Shown here: piece after piece, positions 44,151 through 52,392 of the stretch | Numbering within the stretch: the first letter of the stretch is position 1 | How the letters are laid out: every line of letters starts with the position of its first letter | Assembly (NCBI RefSeq): GCF_000735605.1 | Contig: NZ_JPKG01000046.1 | Coordinates: 1-64,000 of the forward strand | DNA length: 64,000 nt | Source: Allobosea sp. LC85 | Lineage (GTDB): Bacteria; Pseudomonadota; Alphaproteobacteria; Rhizobiales; Beijerinckiaceae | Reading direction: 5' to 3' | The notes under the pieces: generated by a model | Told to the model about the DNA's origin: nothing | Databases searched by the model: none | What the model saw: the letters and a program-made list of their open reading frames with translations, nothing else | Made by a program: the position numbers and the translations under genes

Positions 44151-46775
44151 ATGGTCTTCGGCATGGACGAATTGCTCCAAGAGTTCCTTGGCGAGACTGG
44201 CGAGCATCTCGACACCGTCGACAGGGAGCTCGTGCGCTTCGAACAGGAGCCCAATAATCGCGACATCCTGCGCAACATCTTCCGGTTGGTTCACACCGTG
44301 AAGGGCACCTGCGGATTCATTGGCCTGCCGCGTCTTGAAGCCCTGACGCATGCGGCAGAATCCGTGATGGGCCAGTTCCGCGACGGCGCAACCGTGAATG
44401 CGATTGCGGTGACCGCGATTCTGGAGACCATCGACCGCATCAAGGAAATCATGGCGGAACTGGCCGACAAGGGTCAGGAACCGAGCGGCAGCGACGAGGT
44501 CCTGATCCGCGAATTGCAAGCGCTGGCAGACCAGGCCAAGAAGGAGCTGGCGCAGTCCCCCTCGGTCAGCCCGTCGGATCCGGTGGCCGCCTACCTGGCC
44601 CGGCACGCTGCATCCGCGACCGATGACGGCCTCGACCTCGTCTTCCAGAGCGCGCCCGGACCGCAGCGCGGACCGGACGGGCGCATCGAAAGCGCCGCCC
44701 GCCACGATGCAGCCGCCGACGACGCCTCCCCCCGCGAGAGCCGCTCGGCGGGGCCGGCAAGCCTTCGCGTCAATGTCGACACCATCGAGCATCTGATGAC
44801 AATGGTCTCGGAGCTCGTGCTGACCCGCAACCAGTTGCTCGAAATCTCGCGCCGCCAGGATGACGCCGCTCTGAAGGCTCCGCTTCAGCGTCTGTCTCTG
44901 ATCACCGCCGAATTGCAGGACGGGGTGATGAAGACCCGCATGCAGCCGATCGGCAATGCCTGGTCGAAGCTGCCGCGCATCGTGCGCGACCTCAGCGGCG
45001 AACTCGGCAAGCGCATCGAACTCGTCACCGAAGGTGCCGATACCGAGCTCGACCGGCAGATCCTCGACCTGATCAAGGATCCCCTGATCCATATGGTGCG
45101 CAACTGCGCCGATCACGCCATCGAGCCACCGGCCGATCGTATTGCGGCCGGCAAGCCGGCCCATGGCACCATTCGCCTCGCCGCCTATCACGAGGGCGGG
45201 TCGGTCACCATCTCGATCTCGGATGACGGGCGCGGTCTCGACTTCGAGCGCATTCGCCGCAAGGCCCTGCAGCAGGGTCTCGCCCATGATGGCGAGATCG
45301 AGCGCATGAGCGAAGCGCAGCTCAGCCGCCTGATATTTCACCCCGGATTCTCGACCGCGGAGAATGTCACCGCGATCTCCGGCCGCGGCGTTGGCATGGA
45401 CGTGGTCAAGTCGAACATCGACGCCATTGGTGGGTTGATCGATATCGCCAGCGCAGCGGGCGTCGGTACCACCCTCACCATCAAGATCCCACTCACGCTC
45501 GCCATCGTCGCGGCCCTCATCGTGGCCTGCGGCGAACAGCGCTTCGCTATCCCTCAGATCGTCGTACGTGAGCTCGTGCGCGTGAAGGCAGGTGCGGATC
45601 ACCGGGTCGAGCAGATCAACGGCACTCCTGTCCTCCGGCTGCGTGGTCGATTGCTGCCGATCATCGCACTTGCCGGATTGTTGCACGCCGGTCCCGCGGC
45701 GGCAGATGACGGGTTCATCGTGGTGACACAGATCGGCGAACGTCAGTTCGGCATTTTGGTCGACACTGTCTTCCACACCGAGGAAATCGTCGTCAAACCG
45801 ATGTCGACGAAGCTGCGTCACATCCCGATTTTCTCCGGTAACACCATCCTTGGCGATGGCGCGGTCGTATTGATCGTCGATCCCAATGGCGTCGCAAGCC
45901 TCGTCGGAGCGACAACCTCTGCCGATGCCCCCGAGCAGAACGCGACCAGCGGCCCCTCCCCAGTCGGTGAACGCACGACCATGCTGGTGTTTCGCGCCGG
46001 GGCCGACAGCCTGAAAGCCGTACCGCTCTCGCTCGTCACACGGCTGGAAGAGGTCGAGGCAGAGCGGTTCGAGATCAGCGGCGGTCGCGTGCTGCTGAAC
46101 TATCGCGGCCGTTTGATGCCGGTCATCCCCGTCGGCGAGACTCACGTGAAGAGCAAGGGCCTGCAGGCACTCGTGATCATCGCGGAAGGCGAGTTGACCA
46201 TGGGTCTCGCAGTCGACGCGATCGTCGACATCGTTGACGAGATTCTCGATGTCGAGTTGCAGGCCATGCTCGACCAGGGTGCCGTAGGGTCGGCCATCAT
46301 CAGGGGGCGCGCCACCGAGATCCTCGATCTGGCTCACTACCTGCCCAAGGGCGATCCGAACTGGTTGCGCGCGAGCCGCCGCGAAGGCCTTGCCGGCAGC
46401 GCGCATGTCCTCATGGTCGAGCCATCCGAATTCCTGCGCGAAATGCTGGCCCCCGTCCTGAAGGCCGCGGGACTTCGCGTAACACTGGCCGCCGATATCG
46501 CCAGCGCCCGGCAGCATGTCGCGGCTGGCGGGCTCAACGGCGTGTTGATCGATCTCGACCGCTACACCGATGCAGCGCTCGGCTTCGCAGCCGAACTGCG
46601 TCACGGCGAAGGCGGCGATGCGTTCCGCATCCTCGGCATGACGACCTTCGCCACCCCGGAGCTCCATGCGCTCGCAGCGCAGGCGCACATGGACGCCATC
46701 GTCGCAAAGTTCGATCGCCGCGCCTTGCTCGCCGAGCTGGCGGAGAGCCACTCCAGGTTGAGGCAGGCGGCATGA
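44151..46775 (+). CDS. cheA: Chemotaxis histidine kinase CheA with C-terminal receiver-like domain
   Basis: This 874-residue kinase phosphorylates CheY and CheB in response to chemoreceptors. Domains in order: Hpt (phospho-His48 in HTVKGT); a ~95-residue linker with no recognisable CheY-binding P2 domain; dimerisation (from about 205); HATPase with HMVRNCADHAIE, DDGRGL and GRGVGMDVV; a CheW-like domain (about 440-590); a second CheW-like stretch (about 605-735); and a receiver-like end (about 752-870). The receiver keeps an Asp in VLIDLD and a Lys near VAKFD, but has EPS in place of the acidic DD pair and lacks MPxxDG. Its stop overlaps the cheW start (ATGA). Confidence 0.93.
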   Translation: MVFGMDELLQEFLGETGEHLDTVDRELVRFEQEPNNRDILRNIFRLVHTVKGTCGFIGLPRLEALTHAAESVMGQFRDGATVNAIAVTAILETIDRIKEIMAELADKGQEPSGSDEVLIRELQALADQAKKELAQSPSVSPSDPVAAYLARHAASATDDGLDLVFQSAPGPQRGPDGRIESAARHDAAADDASPRESRSAGPASLRVNVDTIEHLMTMVSELVLTRNQLLEISRRQDDAALKAPLQRLSLITAELQDGVMKTRMQPIGNAWSKLPRIVRDLSGELGKRIELVTEGADTELDRQILDLIKDPLIHMVRNCADHAIEPPADRIAAGKPAHGTIRLAAYHEGGSVTISISDDGRGLDFERIRRKALQQGLAHDGEIERMSEAQLSRLIFHPGFSTAENVTAISGRGVGMDVVKSNIDAIGGLIDIASAAGVGTTLTIKIPLTLAIVAALIVACGEQRFAIPQIVVRELVRVKAGADHRVEQINGTPVLRLRGRLLPIIALAGLLHAGPAAADDGFIVVTQIGERQFGILVDTVFHTEEIVVKPMSTKLRHIPIFSGNTILGDGAVVLIVDPNGVASLVGATTSADAPEQNATSGPSPVGERTTMLVFRAGADSLKAVPLSLVTRLEEVEAERFEISGGRVLLNYRGRLMPVIPVGETHVKSKGLQALVIIAEGELTMGLAVDAIVDIVDEILDVELQAMLDQGAVGSAIIRGRATEILDLAHYLPKGDPNWLRASRREGLAGSAHVLMVEPSEFLREMLAPVLKAAGLRVTLAADIASARQHVAAGGLNGVLIDLDRYTDAALGFAAELRHGEGGDAFRILGMTTFATPELHALAAQAHMDAIVAKFDRRALLAELAESHSRLRQAA

Positions 46776-47266
46776 GCCCAAAGCCGAGCAGCGCACGTCC
46801 GGCGCCCGACGCGATGGGCTTCACCGAATCCCTCGACTACGTCACCGTGACCATTGGCGAGCAGTTGCTCGGCCTGCCGATCGGCCGCGTGCAGGATGTC
46901 TTCAATACCAGCCGCATCACACCGGTGCCGCTGGCGCCACCCGAGATTATCGGCCTGCTCAACCTGCGCGGGCGGGTCGTGACCGCAATCTGCCTGCGCA
47001 AGCGCCTCGGCCGGGAGCCCCTGCAGAACGGAGCCCCGGAGTTGGTTGCGGTCGGGATCGATCACGGTGGAGAAGCCTACGCACTGATCGTTGACACGGT
47101 CGGCGAGGTGATCCGTCTCGATCATTCCACACTGGAGCCGGTGCCAGTCCATCTCGACCGCGCCTGGGCCTCTTTGGCGGCCGGTGTCCACCGCCTCGAA
47201 GACCGCCTTCTCGTCGTGCTCGACGTGGACGCCGTGCTGAAAATCGACCTGCCTTTGGCTGCCTGA
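46772..47266 (+). CDS. cheW: Chemotaxis coupling protein CheW
   Basis: This 164-residue protein links CheA to receptors. After a ~20-residue leader it has the CheW core: YVTVTIGEQLLGLPIGRVQDVF, then IIGLLNLRGRVVTAICLRKRLG with the NLRG turn typical of the family, and a C-terminal DRLLVVLDVDAVLKI. Length is normal. The 4-base overlap with cheA indicates translational coupling. No chemoreceptor gene is present in the window, so receptors must lie elsewhere. Confidence 0.94.
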   Translation: MSPKPSSARPAPDAMGFTESLDYVTVTIGEQLLGLPIGRVQDVFNTSRITPVPLAPPEIIGLLNLRGRVVTAICLRKRLGREPLQNGAPELVAVGIDHGGEAYALIVDTVGEVIRLDHSTLEPVPVHLDRAWASLAAGVHRLEDRLLVVLDVDAVLKIDLPLAA

Positions 47267-47296
47267 GCCGCGGCCCGCCCATTCTGGAGAGTGATC

Positions 47297-47662
47297 ATGA
47301 AATATTGCCTCGTCGTCGATGACTCAGCGGTGATCCGCAAGGTCGCACGCCGCATTCTCGAGGGGCTCCAGTTCCGGATCGCGGAAGCCGAGGACGGCGC
47401 CCGGGCGATCGATGCCTGCAAGGGCGAGATGCCGGATGCGGTGCTGCTCGACTGGAACATGCCGATCATGGACGGCTATGATTTCCTGCGCACCTTGCGG
47501 CAGATGCCAGGTGGCAAGCGCCCCAAGGTCGTCTTCTGCACGACCGAAAACGACATTGCCCATATCGCACGCGCCATGCACGCCGGCGCCGACGAGTACA
47601 TCATGAAGCCGTTCGACAAGGAGATCGTCGCTTCCAAATTCCATCAGGTCGGCCTGCTGTGA
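47297..47662 (+). CDS. cheY: Response regulator CheY
   Basis: This 121-residue single-domain receiver has the acidic pair in VVDDSAVIRK (D8-D9), phospho-acceptor D52 in LLDWNMPIMDG, Thr in CTTEND and Lys in YIMKPFDKE, so all active-site residues are intact. It would bind the flagellar motor or act as a phosphate sink. GGAG lies 7 bases before ATG 47297, which is preferred to the GTG at 47291. It is 30 bases downstream of cheW. Confidence 0.93.
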   Translation: MKYCLVVDDSAVIRKVARRILEGLQFRIAEAEDGARAIDACKGEMPDAVLLDWNMPIMDGYDFLRTLRQMPGGKRPKVVFCTTENDIAHIARAMHAGADEYIMKPFDKEIVASKFHQVGLL

Positions 47663-47703
47663 CAAGCCGCGCCGCGGCCGGCGTTGTCGCGGCATGTTCT
47701 TCG

Positions 47704-47723
47704 GCGGGCCGTTCGCGGCCCGC
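47704..47723 (+). promoter_or_regulatory. UUCG-tetraloop hairpin between cheY and cheB
   Basis: An 8-bp GC-rich stem (47704-47711 with 47716-47723) closes a TTCG loop, a very stable RNA hairpin. It lies in the 100-base cheY–cheB space and would fall inside cheB if that gene began at 47694, which favours the 47763 start. No T-run follows; it may set relative message stability. Confidence 0.5.
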
Positions 47724-47762
47724 TCAGCCAGCCCTGCACTCGACGCACAGGGGTCGTGCCGA

Positions 47763-48884
47763 ATGGTGAGCCCTCGCTCATCCAGCCATGGCAGAACAGC
47801 CATACGTCCGAAGACCGTCGTCATCGCCGACGACTCCGTCGTCGTGCGCGGGCTGTTCGCACGCTGGCTCGGCGAGAGCGGCCAGTTTCATGTCGTCGCG
47901 GTGGCTGGCGATGGTGAGATGGCCGTGGAGCATGCCACGCGCTACCGCCCCGACATCATGGTTCTCGACCTCGACATGCCCGGCCTCGACGGGCTGGCAG
48001 CGCTGCCCCAGATCGTCAGGGAGAGCCCGAAGACCGCGATCCTGCTGGCCACGACGCTGACCGAACGCAACGCCCGGCTCGCCCTGCAGGGCATGACCAT
48101 GGGTGCCATGGACGTGCTGCCCAAGCCTGAAAGTCGCGCCGGCATGACGCTGTCGCTGGATTTCCGGAGCGAATTCCTGACCAAGCTCGGCAGCATCGCA
48201 CAATCCTCGCACGAGGCGTTGCTGCCGTTCAGCGAAGTCCCGCCCGAACCGGGTCTGCCGAGCGGCATCACGGATCTCAGACCGCTGATCTCGATGATGC
48301 CGCGCTACCTCGTCATCGGCGCCTCGACAGGCGGCCCCCGCGCCGTGGCCAAGGTCCTCACCGATATTGGCGAAGGCCTCCAGGACCTGACGACCCTCGT
48401 CGTCCAGCATATGCCTCCGCTTTTTACGGCATCCTTCGCGGAACAGCTCTCCGGGCAGATCGGAGTCAGGGCACGCGAGCCTTTCGATGGCGAAAGGCTG
48501 AGTCGCGGCACGGTCTATATCGCGCCGGGAGGGCGCCATCTCGGTATCGATCGCAGGCTCGGCCACATCGTCGCGAGCATCGGCGACGGGCCGCCCGTGC
48601 GCTTCTGCAGGCCCGCCGTCGATGTGCTCTTCAGCGAAGCTGCCAATCACCTCGGTCCGGCCGCCCTCGGCCTGGTGATGACCGGGATGGGCAGTGACGG
48701 CACGGACGGCGCAGGCGCCTTGCGGCGCGCCGGAGCCGCCGTGATCGCACAGGATGAAATGTCGAGCACGATCTGGGGCATGCCCGGCTCTGTCGTGCGC
48801 GCCCGCCATGCCAGCACCGTCGTTGCGCTCGACGGCATCGGCCCGGCCATTCGTGCGCTTGTGCGTGGAGGATACCCCGCATGA
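47763..48884 (+). CDS. cheB: Chemoreceptor glutamate methylesterase CheB
   Basis: This 373-residue enzyme removes methyl groups from chemoreceptors when phosphorylated. The receiver has IADDSVVVRG, phospho-acceptor D69 in VLDLDMPGLDG and Lys in LPKPESR. The esterase domain has the catalytic set Ser in GASTGGP, His in VVQHMPP and Asp in TGMGSDGTDG. ATG 47763 gives a ~15-residue leader and follows a G-run about 9 bases upstream; the frame opens further upstream at 47694 but that region contains a strong hairpin. It overlaps cheR by 4 bases. Confidence 0.93.
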   Translation: MVSPRSSSHGRTAIRPKTVVIADDSVVVRGLFARWLGESGQFHVVAVAGDGEMAVEHATRYRPDIMVLDLDMPGLDGLAALPQIVRESPKTAILLATTLTERNARLALQGMTMGAMDVLPKPESRAGMTLSLDFRSEFLTKLGSIAQSSHEALLPFSEVPPEPGLPSGITDLRPLISMMPRYLVIGASTGGPRAVAKVLTDIGEGLQDLTTLVVQHMPPLFTASFAEQLSGQIGVRAREPFDGERLSRGTVYIAPGGRHLGIDRRLGHIVASIGDGPPVRFCRPAVDVLFSEAANHLGPAALGLVMTGMGSDGTDGAGALRRAGAAVIAQDEMSSTIWGMPGSVVRARHASTVVALDGIGPAIRALVRGGYPA

Positions 48885-49771
48885 CGGAGGCCGATTTCGA
48901 CTTCCTGCGCACGCTACTGCACCTGCGTTCAGGTCTCTCTCTCAGCACCGAGAAGCGCTACCTCGTCGAGAGCCGGCTCGGTATCCTCTGCCGAAAGCGA
49001 AATATCGCGGGGCTCGGTCCGCTTGTGCAGCGCCTCCGGCTCGAAGGCGATCGCGGCCTTGAGAATGCCGTCGTCGAGGCCATGACGACGAACGAGACCC
49101 TGTTCTTCCGCGACCGGACCCCATTCGACCTGTTTCGCAATGTGATCCTCCCTGAGAAACTCGCCGCGAATGCTGCCCACCGGTCCCTGCGGATCTGGTG
49201 CGCCGCGGTTTCGACCGGACAAGAAGCCTATTCCCTCGCCATGATACTGGACGAGATGGCGGCGCAGCTGGTGGGCTGGAAGATCGAGATCGTCGGAACC
49301 GATATCTCCGCCGAAGTTCTGGAGCGTGCCCGCGGGGGGCTCTACACCCAATTCGAGATCCAACGCGGCCTGCCGATCCAACTCCTGCTGAAGCACTTCC
49401 GGCAGGAAGGCGACAAATGGCGCATCTCGGAGCAGATTCGCGCGATGATTGAGCTGCGGCAGCATAACCTGCTCGAACCAAGCGGTCATTTCGGCCTCTT
49501 CGACGTGATCCTCTGCCGCAACGTCCTGATCTATTTCGACGTTCCGACCAAGGCGCGGGTCATGGCCGCATTGGCCCAGCGGCTTGCCCCGGACGGAGCC
49601 TTCCTGCTTGGCGCCGCCGAAACAGTGATCGGCATCACCACCAGCATCGTTCCGGACAAGCAGCATCGCGGCCTCTACCGCGACGGCCGCTCCGGCAAGG
49701 CTCAGTCGCCTGCCCTAGGCTACCCCTTCGATCGGTCGCGCCCACCAGCCGTGATTGGCACCCGCCTATAG
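48881..49771 (+). CDS. cheR: Chemoreceptor methyltransferase CheR
   Basis: This 296-residue enzyme methylates chemoreceptor glutamates with SAM. The N-terminal helical domain (about 1-85) includes MTTNETLFFRD, the conserved receptor-contact loop. The SAM domain has WCAAVSTGQEAYSLAMIL, GTDISAEVLERARGGLYT and DVILCRNVLIYFD, all standard CheR motifs. It is coupled to cheB by an ATGA overlap and is the last gene of the che operon. The TAG stop is formed at the boundary of repeat A5. Confidence 0.95.
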   Translation: MTEADFDFLRTLLHLRSGLSLSTEKRYLVESRLGILCRKRNIAGLGPLVQRLRLEGDRGLENAVVEAMTTNETLFFRDRTPFDLFRNVILPEKLAANAAHRSLRIWCAAVSTGQEAYSLAMILDEMAAQLVGWKIEIVGTDISAEVLERARGGLYTQFEIQRGLPIQLLLKHFRQEGDKWRISEQIRAMIELRQHNLLEPSGHFGLFDVILCRNVLIYFDVPTKARVMAALAQRLAPDGAFLLGAAETVIGITTSIVPDKQHRGLYRDGRSGKAQSPALGYPFDRSRPPAVIGTRL

Positions 49772-49884
49772 ATCATCGGAGCGGATATCGTATCCCGTCC
49801 GATGATCTAACGTGTTTGCATCGGCTTCCTCGAAAACCGCAATCCACTTTTCGGGCCCAATCCACTTCTCGGACCGATGCTTCA
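49768..49884 (-). repeat. Type A palindromic intergenic repeat, copy A5 (inverted)
   Basis: Here the order of modules is reversed. The palindrome AGATCATCGGA…TCCGATGATCT with inner GCGGATA/TATCCCG (49770-49808) comes first, then GCATCGG…CCACTTTTCGGG…CCGATGC (49818-49880) with a partly duplicated arm. It lies between cheR and ctrA and provides the cheR TAG stop (49769-49771). Confidence 0.85.
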
Positions 49885-49907
49885 ACCACTGTTGTCACAA
49901 ACAAAAA

Positions 49908-49925
49908 CCCCGCCTCTCGGCGGGG
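49908..49925 (-). terminator. Strong terminator of ctrA
   Basis: A 7-bp stem CCCCGCC (49908-49914) with GGCGGGG (49919-49925) and a TCTC loop is followed on the minus strand by GTTTTTGTTTG. It is 80 bases past the ctrA stop and separates it from cheR. Confidence 0.85.
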
Positions 49926-50005
49926 TCCCGTCAACCTGTCGTGTACATCCGACGATCAGGCTGTGTCTCTTGTCGCATCCGTTCGTGACGACCGGATGAC
50001 ACCGA

Positions 50006-50707
50006 TCAGGCTGGGATGCGTTCCTCGACTTCGTTCGGCTCGCGCAGCACATAGCCGCGCCCCCAAACGGTTTCGATGTAGTTCTTTCCATCGGACGCAT
50101 TGGCGAGCTTCTTGCGAAGCTTGCAGATGAAGACGTCGATGATCTTGAGTTCCGGCTCGTCCATGCCGCCATAGAGATGGTTCAGGAACATCTCCTTGGT
50201 CAGCGTCGTGCCCTTGCGGAGCGAAAGCAGCTCCAGCATCTGGTATTCCTTGCCGGTCAGATGCACGCGGGCGGCATCGACCTCGACTGTCTTGGTGTCG
50301 AGATTGACGACGAGATCACCGGTGGTGATGACCGATTGTGCATGCCCCTTCGAGCGGCGCACGATGGCGTGGATGCGCGCAACCAGCTCGTCCTTGTGGA
50401 AGGGCTTGGTGAGATAGTCGTCGGCGCCGAAGCCGAGGCCCTTCACCTTGTCCTCGATGCCGGCAAGGCCGGAGAGGATCAGGATCGGCGTCTTCACCTT
50501 CGCGACGCGAAGGGAGCGCAGCACCTCGTAGCCCGACATATCCGGCAGGTTCAGGTCGAGGAGGATGATGTCGTAATCGTAGAGCTTGCCGAGATCGACA
50601 CCCTCTTCGCCCAGATCGGTCGTATAGACGTTGAAGCTCTCTGATTTGAGCATCAGCTCAATGCTCTGGGCGGTCGCGCTATCGTCCTCGATCAGCAGAA
50701 CCCGCAT
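50006..50707 (-). CDS. ctrA: Cell-cycle master response regulator CtrA
   Basis: This 233-residue OmpR-type regulator controls cell-cycle, division and flagellar genes in alphaproteobacteria after phosphorylation through CckA–ChpT. The receiver starts [20 protein letters not shown] with phospho-acceptor D51 in [11 protein letters not shown] and K in [10 protein letters not shown]. The winged-helix domain has the recognition region [25 protein letters not shown], nearly invariant in CtrA. ATG 50707 is chosen over the long upstream frame. Two GAnTC sites and TTAA half-sites lie upstream, as expected for CcrM- and CtrA-controlled expression. Its own terminator follows. Confidence 0.96.
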   Translation of the reverse strand: MRVLLIEDDSATAQSIELMLKSESFNVYTTDLGEEGVDLGKLYDYDIILLDLNLPDMSGYEVLRSLRVAKVKTPILILSGLAGIEDKVKGLGFGADDYLTKPFHKDELVARIHAIVRRSKGHAQSVITTGDLVVNLDTKTVEVDAARVHLTGKEYQMLELLSLRKGTTLTKEMFLNHLYGGMDEPELKIIDVFICKLRKKLANASDGKNYIETVWGRGYVLREPNEVEERIPA

Positions 50708-51051
50708 GTCACGTCCCCAATTTCGCCCCGAGGCAAGCTCGACCACATTCTCATCCGAACCCTCATGGCTCTGGACGACCAGGCGCTTGCCCGATGAAAC
50801 GCCACACGACACGCTACTGGGAAAATGGTTAACAAACCGTGATTCCCGAGCGCAAGCGCTTCCAGGGAGAAAGTGAACGATCCTTGTCGAGGTGAGTCGA
50901 AATTGACACGGATCGGGAGACCTTCGCCCGCGAAATCGCCTTTCGCGGAGGACTATTTCGAGGAACAGGGACGAAAAGCCCCTGCGACACGACACAGCCT
51001 CGATGCACAGTGTTAATCACAGAGGTAAATGAAAGATTGACGGGACGGGGA
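50708..51051. promoter_or_regulatory. Divergent ctrA–fliI control region
   Basis: This 344-base region has no supported gene. It contains two GAnTC sites (GATTC 50841-50845, GAGTC 50894-50898), the target of CcrM adenine methylation in alphaproteobacteria. TTAAC-type half-sites occur at 50829-50833 and TTAA at 51013-51016, the latter just ahead of fliI with an imperfect partner TAAA nine bases on. The pattern fits cell-cycle-controlled divergent promoters; exact start points are not visible. Confidence 0.55.
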
Positions 51052-52392
51052 ATGAGCGTCGCAAAGCACGGCACAGACAGGTTATCCGACCTCGCCGCCA
51101 CAATCGGCAACCTCGACGCTGTAACGATTTTCGGCCGGGTGACGGGCGTGCGCGGCCTGATGGTCGAGGTCTCCGGGCCGATCGGCGCGATGAGCCTTGG
51201 CGGGCGCATCGAGATCGAGATCGCACCGGGAACGCGTGTCCCCTGCGAAGTGATCGGCTTTTCCGGCGAAAAAGCGCTGGTGATGCCCTATGGCGGCCTC
51301 GACGGTGTCCGCCGCGGCTGCCCTGCCTATGTGGATCAGGCGGCCCCGGGCATCCGGCCGACCAATGCTTGGCTCGGCCGGGTTGTCGATGCGCTCGGAA
51401 GACCTGTGGATGGCGGCCCGCCCCTGCCCCAGGGAGAACATCTTTGCGCCTACCGCGCCGACCCGCCGCCCGCGCATGCGCGGCGCCGCGTCGGCTCCCC
51501 GCTCGATCTCGGCGTTCGCGCGCTCAACGCCTTCCTGACCTGCTGCCTTGGCCAGCGCATGGGCATCTTTGCCGGCTCGGGCGTCGGCAAATCGGTTCTT
51601 CTCTCCATGCTGGCCCGATACGCGCGTGCCGATGTCAACATCATCGGGCTCGTTGGCGAGCGCGGTCGCGAGGTTCAGGAATTCCTGCAGGACGACCTCG
51701 GCCCCGAGGGTCTGGCGCGCTCCGTGGTCGTGGTCGCCACCTCCGACGAGCCGGCGCTGATGCGTAAGCAGGCCGCGCTCACCACTCTCACCCTGGCCGA
51801 ATACTTCCGCGACCAGGGCGCACAGGTGATGTGCCTGATGGACTCGGTCACGCGCTTCGCCATGGCGATGCGCGAGATCGGCCTTGCCGCCGGCGAGCCG
51901 CCAACGACCAAGGGATATACACCGACCGTTTTCGCCGAATTGCCACGCCTGCTCGAACGCGCCGGCCCCGGCATCGGAGAAGGTGCCATCACCGGACTGT
52001 TCACGGTGCTGGTCGACGGCGGTGACCATGACGAACCTGTCGCCGACGCGGTCCGCGGCATTCTCGACGGCCATATCGTCATGGAACGCTCGATTGCGGA
52101 GCGCGGACGCTACCCCGCCATCAACGTGCTGAAATCCGTGTCGCGCACCATGCCGCGCTCCTGCGACCCCTCCTACTATCCCGTCGTCCAGAAGGCCCGC
52201 GCGACGCTCGCGACCTATTCCGACATGGAGGAGCTGATCCGGCTTGGCGCCTATCGCCAGGGCGCATCGGCGGAGGTCGACGAGGCCATCCGGCTCAACC
52301 CGCAGCTCGAAGCCTTCCTGAAACAGGCCAAGGACGAGGCGACGACGCTGGGGGACGGCTACGCCAGGCTCGCAGCCATCATGGCGAGCTGA
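51052..52392 (+). CDS. fliI: Flagellum-specific ATPase FliI
   Basis: This 446-residue F1-like ATPase energises the flagellar type III export apparatus. Walker A is GSGVGKSVL, Walker B region [27 protein letters not shown] includes the family-specific RFAMAxREIGLAxGEPP motif, and the C-terminus carries the usual helical domain. ATG 51052 is preceded by GGGA at 6 bases; an in-frame GTG at 51010 is an alternative. In relatives fliJ normally follows directly; here an antisense MFS gene intervenes, overlapping the fliI 3' end by 14 bases. Confidence 0.95.
   Translation: MSVAKHGTDRLSDLAATIGNLDAVTIFGRVTGVRGLMVEVSGPIGAMSLGGRIEIEIAPGTRVPCEVIGFSGEKALVMPYGGLDGVRRGCPAYVDQAAPGIRPTNAWLGRVVDALGRPVDGGPPLPQGEHLCAYRADPPPAHARRRVGSPLDLGVRALNAFLTCCLGQRMGIFAGSGVGKSVLLSMLARYARADVNIIGLVGERGREVQEFLQDDLGPEGLARSVVVVATSDEPALMRKQAALTTLTLAEYFRDQGAQVMCLMDSVTRFAMAMREIGLAAGEPPTTKGYTPTVFAELPRLLERAGPGIGEGAITGLFTVLVDGGDHDEPVADAVRGILDGHIVMERSIAERGRYPAINVLKSVSRTMPRSCDPSYYPVVQKARATLATYSDMEELIRLGAYRQGASAEVDEAIRLNPQLEAFLKQAKDEATTLGDGYARLAAIMAS

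Noticed and set aside
44094-46796. 900-codon open frame antisense to cheA
   Set aside because: It is an antisense shadow of a GC-rich gene; the cheA reading has complete domain motifs while this has none.
47694-47762. Upstream start for cheB at 47694
   Set aside because: The added residues are low complexity, the region forms a strong UUCG hairpin, and ATG 47763 leaves a normal leader before the receiver domain.
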